From: JBPEWY01 sp052032225
Lineage (GTDB): Bacteria > Bacteroidota > Bacteroidia > Flavobacteriales > Flavobacteriaceae
Assembly (NCBI GenBank): GCA_052032225.1
Contig: JBPEWY010000042.1
Span: 8,222 to 72,221, forward strand
Length of the DNA stretch: 64,000 nucleotides
Direction of reading: 5' to 3'
Shown: piece after piece, positions 32,605 through 41,442 of the stretch
Layout of the letters: the number at the start of each line of letters is the position of its first letter
How positions within the stretch are numbered: the first letter of the stretch is position 1
Notes under the pieces: model-generated
The model's database searches: none
What the model was told of the DNA's origin: nothing
The model's input: only the letters and a program-made list of their open reading frames with translations
Made by a program: the position numbers and the translations under genes

Positions 32605-33306
32605 ATGATACGTAAAACGGTAGCTAATGCTCAAGAAGCACTACAAGGCGTTAAAAGTGGCATGACATTCATGTTAGGCGGATTTGGTTTATGTGGTATT
32701 CCCGAAAATGCTATTGCCGAGTTAGTGCGTCTTGGTGTTAATAATCTTACCTGTATTTCTAATAATGCCGGTGTAGACGATTTTGGTTTGGGTTTATTAC
32801 TACAAAAACATCAAATCAAAAAAATGATTTCGTCTTATGTTGGCGAAAATGATGAGTTTGAGCGACAAATGTTAAGCGGAGAACTTGAAGTAGAACTAAT
32901 ACCGCAAGGAACGCTAGCAGAACGTTGTAGAGCGGCACAACATGGTATTCCGGCTTTTTACACTCCCGCCGGATATGGTACGGAAGTAGCAGAAGGTAAA
33001 GAAACAAGAGAGTTTAATGGTAAAATGTATGTTTTAGAGCATGCCTTTAAAGCCGACTTTGCTTTTGTAAAAGCTTGGAAAGGAGATGAGGCCGGCAATT
33101 TAATTTTTAAAGGTACCGCCAGAAATTTTAATCCCTGTATGGCAGGAGCAGCTAAAATTACTGTAGCAGAAGTAGAAGAGCTGGTTCCGGCAGGAAGTTT
33201 AGATCCGAATCAGATTCATATTCCCGGAATCTTTGTGCAACGAATTTTTAAAGGAGAAAACTACGAGAAACGAATAGAACAGCGTACTGTTCGAAAAAGA
33301 AATTAA
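32605..33306 (+). CDS. scoA: Succinyl-CoA:3-ketoacid CoA-transferase subunit A
   Basis: Alpha subunit of 233 residues of the two-chain CoA-transferase that moves CoA from succinyl-CoA to acetoacetate, used in ketone body and leucine degradation. LGGFGLCGIPENAI (about 24-37) is the family's CoA-binding glycine-rich loop; PAGYGTEVAEGKE and GTARNFNPCMAGAAKITVAEVEELV follow in the expected order. The subunit B gene starts 3 bases after the stop. Gene order and length (about 230 plus 218) match ScoAB rather than the fused animal enzyme. Confidence 0.93.
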   Translation: MIRKTVANAQEALQGVKSGMTFMLGGFGLCGIPENAIAELVRLGVNNLTCISNNAGVDDFGLGLLLQKHQIKKMISSYVGENDEFERQMLSGELEVELIPQGTLAERCRAAQHGIPAFYTPAGYGTEVAEGKETREFNGKMYVLEHAFKADFAFVKAWKGDEAGNLIFKGTARNFNPCMAGAAKITVAEVEELVPAGSLDPNQIHIPGIFVQRIFKGENYEKRIEQRTVRKRN

Positions 33307-33309
33307 GGT

Positions 33310-33966
33310 ATGAGTTTAACGAAAGAACAAATAGCACAACGCATAGCTAAAGAGGTAAAAGACGGTTATTATGTAAACCTGGGGATAGGTATTCCAACCT
33401 TAGTAGCTAATTATGTACGCAACGATATATCGGTAGAGTTTCAAAGTGAGAATGGGGTTTTAGGCATGGGCCCGTTCCCTTATGAAGGAGAAGAAGACCC
33501 AGACATTATTAATGCCGGAAAACAAACCATTACAACTTTACCCGGAGCTTCTTTTTTTGATTCTGCCATGAGCTTTGGTATGATTAGAGGGCAACATGTA
33601 GATTTAACTATTCTGGGCGCAATGGAAGTTGCAGAAAATGGCGATATAGCCAACTGGAAAATCCCGGGGAAAATGGTTAAAGGTATGGGAGGTGCTATGG
33701 ATTTAGTGGCTTCTGCAGATAATATTATTGTTGCAATGATGCATACTAATAAAGCCGGAAAATCTAAATTACTTAAGCGCTGTACACTTCCTTTAACCGG
33801 AGTAAATTGTGTAAAGAAAATAGTTACCAATTTAGCAGTGTTAGAAATTACTTCTAAAGGGTTTAAACTTTTAGAGCGTGCGCCTGGTGTTAGTATTCAA
33901 GAAATTAAAGAAGCAACAGAAGGTACTTTAATTGTAGAAGGAAATATTCCTGAGATGAACATATAA
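33310..33966 (+). CDS. scoB: Succinyl-CoA:3-ketoacid CoA-transferase subunit B
   Basis: Beta subunit of 218 residues. The catalytic glutamate that forms the CoA thioester is Glu47 in FQSENGVLGMGP. GIGIPTLVANYV (25-36) and GAMDLVASADNIIVAMMHTNKAGKSKLL are also present. Works with ScoA encoded 3 bases upstream. The end of the operon is followed by about 110 bases before the terminator-like hairpin at 34079. Confidence 0.94.
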   Translation: MSLTKEQIAQRIAKEVKDGYYVNLGIGIPTLVANYVRNDISVEFQSENGVLGMGPFPYEGEEDPDIINAGKQTITTLPGASFFDSAMSFGMIRGQHVDLTILGAMEVAENGDIANWKIPGKMVKGMGGAMDLVASADNIIVAMMHTNKAGKSKLLKRCTLPLTGVNCVKKIVTNLAVLEITSKGFKLLERAPGVSIQEIKEATEGTLIVEGNIPEMNI

Positions 33967-34025
33967 AATGCATTTCATCGAAAAAATAAAACTTTTTATC
34001 GACTGATTTAACAATTTTTTTAATT

Positions 34026-34057
34026 TTGATACAAGGTAAGGCCCCAAACTTACTTTG
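34026..34057 (+). promoter_or_regulatory. Candidate promoter of the small peptide locus
   Basis: TTG at 34026-34028, a 21-base spacer and TTACTTTG at 34050-34057, one mismatch from TAnnTTTG. The same variant (TT in place of TA) with the same 21-base spacer precedes the candidate small RNA at 26744. Confidence 0.4.
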
Positions 34058-34078
34058 TAGCATTTAAAGCTAAGATTT

Positions 34079-34126
34079 AAAATCTATCTATCTTAAATAT
34101 ATTTTTTTTGATGGGTAGATTTTTTT
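34079..34126 (+). terminator. Terminator-like hairpin (scoAB end or leader attenuator)
   Basis: AAAATCTATCTATC (34079-34092) pairs with GATGGGTAGATTTT (34110-34123) over 14 positions with two G-U pairs, then TTT. It may end scoAB transcripts, or act as an attenuator if transcription starts near 34062. Confidence 0.55.
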
Positions 34127-34140
34127 AGCACAGAAGGTTA

Positions 34141-34176
34141 ACCACAAAAAAACGTTGTTTTACAACAAATTGTGGT
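34141..34176 (+). promoter_or_regulatory. Nested hairpin in the leader of the small peptide gene
   Basis: ACCACAA (34141-34147) pairs with TTGTGGT (34170-34176). Inside it GTTGT (34154-34158) pairs with ACAAC (34162-34166). It lies 59 bases before the ATG of the small peptide. Function unknown. Confidence 0.45.
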
Positions 34177-34234
34177 GAGATTGCACGTAAAAGTGTATTA
34201 TTACAAACCAAATTAACCAAAACTTACTTATGCC

Positions 34235-34375
34235 ATGAGTACAATTAGCATGATGGCCTATGCTAACACACAACCAAAACAACCATTTACTAAAAAGGTT
34301 GCAGCAAGTATAAAAGCTTCGATGGCTTTTGCTAAAACACTTTTAGTACTTGCAAAAAAAGTGTGCATGCTTTAG
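34235..34375 (+). CDS. Small lysine-rich amphipathic peptide (46 residues)
   Basis: Open frame of 46 codons, ATG at 34235 and TAG at 34373-34375. The product has seven lysines and no Asp, Glu, Arg or His, so a net charge near +7. Lysines 20, 27, 34 and 41 are exactly seven residues apart. The segment ASIKASMAFAKTLLVLAKKV (24-43) would form a helix with one basic and one hydrophobic face. One Cys is at 44. No homology is recognised. A structured leader precedes it and a strong terminator follows 27 bases later, which supports a real transcript. Membrane-active peptide, toxin or small regulator are possibilities. Coding potential is inferred, as no Shine-Dalgarno is expected in this phylum. Confidence 0.5.
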   Translation: MSTISMMAYANTQPKQPFTKKVAASIKASMAFAKTLLVLAKKVCML

Positions 34376-34401
34376 GCAGTAATCAACCTACAAACAAAGA
34401 G

Positions 34402-34440
34402 TGAGCTTGTATTACGTTTGTGTAGCACAAGCTCATTTTT
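34402..34440 (+). terminator. Terminator after the small peptide gene
   Basis: TGAGCTTGT (34402-34410) pairs with ACAAGCTCA (34427-34435), followed by six T. It also overlaps the stop of the aminotransferase gene on the other strand. Confidence 0.85.
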
Positions 34441-35585
34441 TATGATATTTGTTGTAAAATGCGGGCAGCTTTTTGTAGTGTTTCGTTTTTTTTGGCAAAA
34501 CAAAAGCGCAATACTTTATAATCTTGCTGGTTTAGGTTAAATACAGACATAGGTATGGAGGCAATACCAAATTCTTTGGTTAAGCGTTTTGCAAAATCAA
34601 CATCATTTTCTGCAGTAATATTACTATAATCTAATACCTGAAAATAGGTTCCTTTAGCCGGTGTAAACTTAAAATTAGAATCTTTAATTAACGATAAGAA
34701 TAGGTCTCTTTTTTCTTTAAAAAAGTCTGCCAGCAGTAAATAGTGCTCCTCATTTTCTAAATATTCGGCTAACGCTATTTGGGTAGGATGATTAACAGAA
34801 AACACATTAAACTGGTGTACTTTTCTAAATTCATCCATTAATTCTTTAGGAGCACAACAATAACCAACCTTCCATCCGGTATTATGAAACGTTTTACCAA
34901 ACGAGGCAACTATAAAACTATGTTTTTTTAACGTTGTATACCTCGATGCAGAACAATGTTGTAAATCATCAAAAATTATATGTTCGTAAACTTCATCACT
35001 TAAAACAATAATATTTGTGTTTTTTACCAGCTTTTCTAATTGTTGCATATCAGCATCAGAAAGCACTGTTCCGGTTGGGTTATGAGGTGTATTTATAATA
35101 ATCATTTTAGTGTTTTTGTTAATGAGCTTTTTTACCTCATCCCAGTCAATTTTATATTCAGGAGCTCTAAGTTGAACGAGTATTGGCTTACCGCCATTAA
35201 GAGAAATAGCAGGTTCATAGCAATCATACGCTGGCTTAAACACAATTACTTCATCATTTTGCTTTATAAAAGCGGTTATAATTGTAAAAATAGCTTGAGT
35301 AGCACCTGCCGTTACGGTAATTTCAGATTCAGGGTGATAAAAGGTATTATGTAGTTTACTTATTTTATTACTTATTGCTTGTAACAACTTAATGTTTCCG
35401 GGCATTGGCGCATATTGGTTGTAACCACTTTTCATAGCCTTGCAAACAAGTTCAGACAATCTACTGTCGCTTTCAAAATCAGGGAAGCCTTGCGATAAGT
35501 TTATGGCATTATGTTTATTAGCCAACGCACTCATTACAGAGAATATAGTGGTTTTAACATTGGGTAGTTTAGATATGTGCTGCAT
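34440..35585 (-). CDS. ybdL: Methionine aminotransferase (YbdL-like, PLP-dependent)
   Basis: Fold type I aminotransferase of 381 residues. Residues 1-45 (LPNVKTTIFSVMSALANKHNAINLSQGFPDF) carry the NLSQGFP signature of the YbdL/kynurenine aminotransferase group. TAGATQAIF, NTPHNPTGTVL and the Schiff-base lysine in SFGKTFHNTGWKVGYC (about 219-234) follow. E. coli YbdL prefers methionine, also His and Phe. Such enzymes can close the methionine salvage pathway by transaminating 2-keto-4-methylthiobutyrate. Start ATG at 35585 fits the family. It converges on the small peptide locus and diverges from the S46 peptidase with 77 bases between. Confidence 0.9.
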   Translation of the reverse strand: MQHISKLPNVKTTIFSVMSALANKHNAINLSQGFPDFESDSRLSELVCKAMKSGYNQYAPMPGNIKLLQAISNKISKLHNTFYHPESEITVTAGATQAIFTIITAFIKQNDEVIVFKPAYDCYEPAISLNGGKPILVQLRAPEYKIDWDEVKKLINKNTKMIIINTPHNPTGTVLSDADMQQLEKLVKNTNIIVLSDEVYEHIIFDDLQHCSASRYTTLKKHSFIVASFGKTFHNTGWKVGYCCAPKELMDEFRKVHQFNVFSVNHPTQIALAEYLENEEHYLLLADFFKEKRDLFLSLIKDSNFKFTPAKGTYFQVLDYSNITAENDVDFAKRLTKEFGIASIPMSVFNLNQQDYKVLRFCFAKKNETLQKAARILQQIS

Positions 35586-35629
35586 AGAAACTAATTTTGG
35601 GTAAAATACTAAATAAATAACAGCTTTTA

Positions 35630-35637
35630 TATCTTTG
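35630..35637 (+). promoter_or_regulatory. -7 promoter element of the S46 peptidase gene
   Basis: TATCTTTG, a full TAnnTTTG match; predicted start near 35642, 21 bases before the ATG. No TTG at proper distance. Confidence 0.5.
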
Positions 35638-35662
35638 AGCGATTGCTAAAAAACACATAATT

Positions 35663-37762
35663 ATGAGAATAGTACGATTACTTTTATTGTTGGTTACCAT
35701 ACAAGTTACTGCACAACAAGGAGGAATGTGGATTCCTTCATTACTTGCCGGAATGAACGAGCAAGAAATGCAAGCTCTGGGCAGTAAATTAACAGCAAAA
35801 GATATTTACGATGTTAACCAATCTAGTTTAAAAGATGCTATTGCGCATTTTAACGGAGGATGTACAAGCGAGGTTATTTCTCCTAAAGGTTTATTATTAA
35901 CAAATCATCATTGCGGATATAGCCAAATACAATCACATTCATCATTAGAAAATGATTATTTAAAAAATGGATTCTGGGCAAAATCATTAGAAGAAGAACT
36001 TCCTAACCCGGGCTTATATGTAGAGTTTATAGTACGAATAGAAGATGTAACCGAGCGTGTATTAGAAGGAGTTACAGACCAGATGAGTGAAAAAGAAAAG
36101 CAGGCTCTTATTACTGCCAACAGTAATGCTATAGAAAAAAGCACACCTAAAGAAGCATGGCAAGGAACAAAAATAAAGGCATTTTTTAACGGCAATCAGT
36201 ATTTTTTGTTTGTAACAGAACGTTTTGAAGATGTAAGATTAGTAGGAGCTCCACCCAGCAGTATAGGTAAGTTTGGAAGTGATACAGATAATTGGGAGTG
36301 GCCCAGACATACCGGAGATTTCTCTTTATTTAGAATTTATGCCGATAAAAATAATCGTCCTGCAAAATATAGTAAAGATAATGTGCCGTATAAGCCCAAA
36401 CACTTTTTACCAATTTCTTTAGATGGAGTTGAGGAAGGAGATTTTACAATGGTTTTTGGATTTCCGGGTAGAACAAATGAATACTTGCCGGCCGTTGCAG
36501 TAGAACAAATTGTAGAAAAAATAAATCCGAGTAACATAGCTATCAGAGAAGCAGCACTCAATGTAATTGATGCTGAAATGAAGGCAAGTGATGCAGTTAG
36601 AATTCAGTATGCATCTAAACAAGCCAGAATTGCTAATGCATGGAAAAAATGGATTGGTGAGAACCAAGGAATTAAAAAGAGCAATGCAATTGCAAAAAAG
36701 AAATCATTCGAAAAAGAATTTACTACAACACTTAACCAAAAAGGATTAGAACAAAAGTACGGTCATATTCTACCAAACTTCGAAGAATTATACAAAATAA
36801 TAGAGCCAATAGCGGTAAAACGATCTAACTTTAGAGAAGTTTTCACCAGAAATATAGAACTACTTCAAATAATAACTCTTTTATACCAATTAGAACAAGC
36901 ATCAGGGAAAGGAGAACAAGCATTTACAAAAGTTAAAAAATCTGTTTTATCAAGGCTTAATAGAATTTATAGAGATTTTAACCCAACAGTAGATGAGCAG
37001 GTATACCAAGCTGTAATGCCATTGTACACAGAAAAAGTTAAAAGCAATTTATATAATGAAACACTTTTAACAGATAAACAGAAAACGCTTAGCCTTTTAG
37101 AACAAAGCGCAGAACATATTGTTAATACACTAAATGAAGATAAAGCATACCAGTATGCAAAACCTTATTTAGAAGAGTTTTATAATACTATAGAACCAAA
37201 ATATCAGGAACTCACATTACAAATTAATGCACTCCAAAAACAATATATGAAGGCTTTGATGGAGGTTTTACCAAACCAAAGGTATTATCCGGATGCAAAT
37301 AGTACATTACGTGTAACATACGGTCAGGTAAAAGGATATTCTCCCAGAGACGGAGTGTATTATTTACCTAAAACCTATTTAGAAGGAGTAATAGAAAAGT
37401 ATGTGCCCGGAGATTACGAGTTTGATGTACCACAGAAACTTATTGAGCTTTACAAAGAAAAAGATTATGGAGTTTATGCAGATAAAAACGGAAAAATGCC
37501 CGTATGCTTTTTAGGTACTAATCATACAACCGGAGGTAACTCTGGGAGCCCTGCTATAGACGCACATGGAAATTTAGTTGGATTAAATTTTGACAGAGTA
37601 TGGGAAGGAACCATGAGCGATATGAATTATGATCCTGAAATTTGCCGAAACATTATGGTAGATGCCCGCTATATTTTATTTATAATAGATAAATATGCCG
37701 GAGCAAAACATTTAATTAACGAAATGAAGTTGGTACATCCTAAAAGCGTTTCAAGTAAGTAG
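35663..37762 (+). CDS. S46 family dipeptidyl-peptidase, DPP11-like
   Basis: Periplasmic serine exopeptidase of 699 residues releasing dipeptides from oligopeptides. A signal peptide (1-18, ending VTAQQ) leads to GGMWIPSLLAGMNEQEMQALG. The catalytic His lies in TNHHCGY (His82/83), the Asp in RHTGDFSLFRIY, and Ser627 in GGNSGSP. Specificity in this family depends on the residue 18 positions after the Ser: Gly in DPP7, Arg in DPP11. Here it is Arg645 (LNFDRVWEG), so cleavage after Asp/Glu is predicted. The helical lid (about 290-560) is complete. Monocistronic, with its own promoter and a bidirectional terminator shared with sdhB. Confidence 0.92.
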   Translation: MRIVRLLLLLVTIQVTAQQGGMWIPSLLAGMNEQEMQALGSKLTAKDIYDVNQSSLKDAIAHFNGGCTSEVISPKGLLLTNHHCGYSQIQSHSSLENDYLKNGFWAKSLEEELPNPGLYVEFIVRIEDVTERVLEGVTDQMSEKEKQALITANSNAIEKSTPKEAWQGTKIKAFFNGNQYFLFVTERFEDVRLVGAPPSSIGKFGSDTDNWEWPRHTGDFSLFRIYADKNNRPAKYSKDNVPYKPKHFLPISLDGVEEGDFTMVFGFPGRTNEYLPAVAVEQIVEKINPSNIAIREAALNVIDAEMKASDAVRIQYASKQARIANAWKKWIGENQGIKKSNAIAKKKSFEKEFTTTLNQKGLEQKYGHILPNFEELYKIIEPIAVKRSNFREVFTRNIELLQIITLLYQLEQASGKGEQAFTKVKKSVLSRLNRIYRDFNPTVDEQVYQAVMPLYTEKVKSNLYNETLLTDKQKTLSLLEQSAEHIVNTLNEDKAYQYAKPYLEEFYNTIEPKYQELTLQINALQKQYMKALMEVLPNQRYYPDANSTLRVTYGQVKGYSPRDGVYYLPKTYLEGVIEKYVPGDYEFDVPQKLIELYKEKDYGVYADKNGKMPVCFLGTNHTTGGNSGSPAIDAHGNLVGLNFDRVWEGTMSDMNYDPEICRNIMVDARYILFIIDKYAGAKHLINEMKLVHPKSVSSK

Positions 37763-37781
37763 TGAGTAATGTAGAATACTT

Positions 37782-37814
37782 AAAAAGCCCCGAGCAACGC
37801 TCGGGGCTTTTTGT
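37782..37814. terminator. Bidirectional terminator between the S46 gene and sdhB
   Basis: AAAAAGCCCCGAGC (37782-37795) pairs with GCTCGGGGCTTTTT (37799-37812), 14 perfect pairs with a 3-base loop. A/T runs on both sides serve both converging genes. Confidence 0.93.
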
Positions 37815-37840
37815 ATAGAAAAACACAAACACATTAAAAA

Positions 37841-38587
37841 CTATCCTTTTAAAGCAGCTTTTAAGTATTCTCTATTCATTCGGGCAATATTCTCTAACGA
37901 AATGCCTTTAGGGCATTCTACCTCACAAGCTCCGGTATTGGTGCAATTACCAAACCCTTCTTCATCCATTTGCTTAACCATGTTTAAAACACGCTCTGTA
38001 GCTTCTACTTTACCTTGCGGTAGTAGAGCAAACTGAGATACTTTTGCTCCTACAAACAGCATTGCCGAAGAGTTTTTACAACTTGCCACACAAGCACCAC
38101 AACCAATACAAGTTGCAGCATCAAAAGCAGCATCAGCATCGTGCTTATTTACCGGAATTGCGTTAGCATCTATAGTATTTCCCGAGGTGTTTACAGATAT
38201 AAATCCTCCAGCTTGTTGAATTCTATCAAAAGCACTTCTATCTACAACTAAGTCTTTAATAACAGGGAAAGCTGTTGCTCTAAAAGGCTCTATATAAATA
38301 GTGTCTCCATCTTTAAATTTACGCATATGAAGCTGGCAAGTGGTTACACCTCTATCAGGCCCATGAGCTTCGCCGTTAATGTATAGGGAACACATTCCGC
38401 ATATACCTTCTCTACAATCATGATCAAAAGCTACGGGCTCTTCGCCTTTGGCAATAAGTTGCTCGTTGAGGACATCTAGCATTTCAAGGAAAGACATATC
38501 GGGAGAAACATCGCTAATCTTGTACTCAACCATTTTCCCTTTATCGTTAGCGTTTTTTTGACGCCAAATTTTAAGTGTTAGATTCAT
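37841..38587 (-). CDS. sdhB: Succinate dehydrogenase/fumarate reductase iron-sulfur subunit
   Basis: Electron-transfer subunit of 248 residues of respiratory complex II. The 2Fe-2S site uses Cys58, Cys63, Cys66 (DCREGICGMC) and Cys84. The 4Fe-4S site is CIGCGACVASC (about 156-166) and the 3Fe-4S site CTNTGACEVECPKGI (about 212-226). It passes electrons from the flavin in SdhA to haem and quinone in SdhC. Last gene of the sdhCAB operon, 11 bases after sdhA, ending at a strong terminator. Confidence 0.95.
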   Translation of the reverse strand: MNLTLKIWRQKNANDKGKMVEYKISDVSPDMSFLEMLDVLNEQLIAKGEEPVAFDHDCREGICGMCSLYINGEAHGPDRGVTTCQLHMRKFKDGDTIYIEPFRATAFPVIKDLVVDRSAFDRIQQAGGFISVNTSGNTIDANAIPVNKHDADAAFDAATCIGCGACVASCKNSSAMLFVGAKVSQFALLPQGKVEATERVLNMVKQMDEEGFGNCTNTGACEVECPKGISLENIARMNREYLKAALKG

Positions 38588-38598
38588 AGCTTTCCTTA

Positions 38599-40599
38599 TT
38601 ATTTGTAACTTCTTTCTTTAACTTCTATGTATTCGTAGTTAAGTTCTTCTTTGTGAAGAACCGCCTCTCTTGGATCTCCTTTATATTCCCAAGCTGCTAC
38701 ATACTGAAACTCCGGACGGCGTAATGCTTCGCCCTCTTCAGTTTGGTATTCTTCTCTAAAGTGACCTCCACAAGATTCTTCTCTGTGCAGAGCGTCTTTA
38801 GCAAATAGTTCTCCTAACTCTAAGAAATCGGCTACTCTTCCTGCTTTTGCCAATTCTTCGTTAAATTCGTTAGCACCTCCCGGAACTTTTACATCTCTCC
38901 AGAATTCTTCTCTAATGGCTCTAATCTCGTCCATAGCCTCTTCAAGACCTTGTTTGTTTCTGGCCATTCCAACTTTGTTCCACATTACTTTTCCGAGTTT
39001 CTTGTGGAAATAATCTACAGAATGCTTACCGTTATTATTAACAAAGAAATTTATTTGCTCTTTCACGGCTTTTTCTGCTTCTTCAAATTCAGGAGAATCT
39101 GTAGAAATTGGTCCGGTTCTAATATCGTTAGCTAAGTAATCTCCAATAGTATAAGGTAACACAAAGTAACCATCTGCAAGACCTTGCATTAAAGCCGATG
39201 CTCCTAGACGGTTTGCACCGTGATCTGAGAAATTAGCTTCACCAATTGCATAAAGCCCCGGTACAGTTGTCATTAAGTTGTAATCTACCCATAAACCACC
39301 CATAGTGTAATGAACAGCAGGGTAAATCATCATAGGAGTCTCGTAAGGGTTCTGATCTACAATTTTTTCGTACATCTGGAAGAGGTTACCATACTTGCTT
39401 TTAATTACCTCTTGCCCTAATTTTTTAACAAGTGCTTTATCGTTTACATCTAATCCTTTAACTCTTGCTTGTTCTTTACCGTAGCGCTCTATAGCTGATG
39501 CAAAATCTAAGAAAACAGCTTCTCCGGTTGCATTAACACCATAACCGGCATCACAACGCTCTTTAGCAGCTCTAGAGGCAACATCACGTGGCACTAAGTT
39601 ACCGAAAGCCGGATATCTGCGCTCTAAGTAATAATCTCTGTCTTCTTCAGGAATATCGGTTGGTTTTAATCTACCTTCTCTAACAGCAATTACATCTTCT
39701 TTCTTTTTAGGAACCCAAATTCTACCATCGTTACGTAACGATTCTGACATTAAGGTTAGTTTAGATTGATGATCGCCCGAAACCGGAATACAAGTTGGGT
39801 GAATTTGAGTAAAGCAAGGGTTTGCAAAATAAGCTCCTTTTTTATGTGCTTTCCAGGCAGCTGTAACATTGCTACCCATAGCGTTTGTAGATAAGAAGAA
39901 AATATTACCGTAACCACCGGTACCCAATACTACAGCATGTGCAGCATGGCGCTCAATTTCTCCGGTAACTAAGTTTCTGGCAATAATTCCGCGAGCTTTA
40001 CCGTCTACAATTACCACATCTAACATTTCGTGGCGGTTATACATTTTTATTTTACCACGACCAATTTGGCGGTTCATAGCAGAATAAGCTCCGAGCAATA
40101 ATTGCTGGCCGGTTTGTCCTTTAGCATAAAAAGTACGTGAAACTAAAACCCCTCCAAAAGAACGGTTATCTAACAATCCGCCATATTCACGTGCAAAAGG
40201 TACTCCTTGTGCAACACATTGGTCTATAATATTAGCAGAAACTTCTGCTAAGCGGTAAACATTTGCTTCTCTTGAGCGGTAGTCACCACCTTTAATGGTA
40301 TCATAAAATAATCGGTATGTAGAGTCTCCGTCTCCTTGATAATTTTTAGCTGCATTTATACCTCCTTGAGCAGCAATAGAGTGTGCCCTTCTAGGAGAAT
40401 CTTGAAAGCAAAAAGCTTTAACATTATAACCAAGCTCTGCTAAAGTAGCTGCAGCAGAAGCTCCGGCAAGACCTGTACCAACAACAATAACGTCTATTAA
40501 ACGTTTGTTGGCAGGGCTTACCAAATTAATATTGTTTTTATGATTAGTCCACTTTTCAGCAAGTGGTCCTTTTGGTATTTTAGAATCTAATGTAGCCAT
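38599..40599 (-). CDS. sdhA: Succinate dehydrogenase/fumarate reductase flavoprotein subunit
   Basis: Catalytic subunit of 666 residues. FAD-binding GTGLAGAS is at 41-48, and the histidine that carries covalent FAD is His73 in RAHSIAAQGGINA. The active-site region CIPVSGDHQSKLTLMSESLR and the capping-domain stretch RRYPAFGNLVPRDVASRAAKERCD are present. It oxidises succinate to fumarate on the cytosolic side. Length fits the B-type enzymes of Bacillus and Bacteroidota, whose membrane part is one cytochrome b. 12 bases from sdhC and 11 to sdhB. Confidence 0.96.
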   Translation of the reverse strand: MATLDSKIPKGPLAEKWTNHKNNINLVSPANKRLIDVIVVGTGLAGASAAATLAELGYNVKAFCFQDSPRRAHSIAAQGGINAAKNYQGDGDSTYRLFYDTIKGGDYRSREANVYRLAEVSANIIDQCVAQGVPFAREYGGLLDNRSFGGVLVSRTFYAKGQTGQQLLLGAYSAMNRQIGRGKIKMYNRHEMLDVVIVDGKARGIIARNLVTGEIERHAAHAVVLGTGGYGNIFFLSTNAMGSNVTAAWKAHKKGAYFANPCFTQIHPTCIPVSGDHQSKLTLMSESLRNDGRIWVPKKKEDVIAVREGRLKPTDIPEEDRDYYLERRYPAFGNLVPRDVASRAAKERCDAGYGVNATGEAVFLDFASAIERYGKEQARVKGLDVNDKALVKKLGQEVIKSKYGNLFQMYEKIVDQNPYETPMMIYPAVHYTMGGLWVDYNLMTTVPGLYAIGEANFSDHGANRLGASALMQGLADGYFVLPYTIGDYLANDIRTGPISTDSPEFEEAEKAVKEQINFFVNNNGKHSVDYFHKKLGKVMWNKVGMARNKQGLEEAMDEIRAIREEFWRDVKVPGGANEFNEELAKAGRVADFLELGELFAKDALHREESCGGHFREEYQTEEGEALRRPEFQYVAAWEYKGDPREAVLHKEELNYEYIEVKERSYK

Positions 40600-40611
40600 G
40601 CTCTTTGAAGA

Positions 40612-41295
<684 letters not shown>

Positions 41296-41319
41296 TATGT
41301 TGTAGTTAGTTAAACAGTG

Positions 41320-41350
41320 CAAAAGTAAGGTACAACTGCATTTTGCACAA
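41320..41350 (-). promoter_or_regulatory. Promoter of the sdhCAB operon
   Basis: On the minus strand TTG (41350-41348), a 20-base spacer and TACTTTTG (41327-41320). Predicted start is near 41315, 20 bases before the sdhC ATG. Confidence 0.7.
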
Positions 41351-41391
41351 ACTTTGCAATTTTTTTAAGCATATTTAGAATGGATTTAAAG

Positions 41392-41424
41392 AAAAAAGCG
41401 CAAAGAGTTGATTCTTTGCGCTTT
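41392..41424 (-). terminator. Terminator of the BNR-repeat gene
   Basis: AAAGCGCAAAGA (41395-41406) pairs with TCTTTGCGCTTT (41413-41424), 12 pairs. On the minus strand further T follow. 19 bases after the stop at 41443. Confidence 0.9.
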
Positions 41425-41442
41425 AATAGTTGTTTTATTAGT

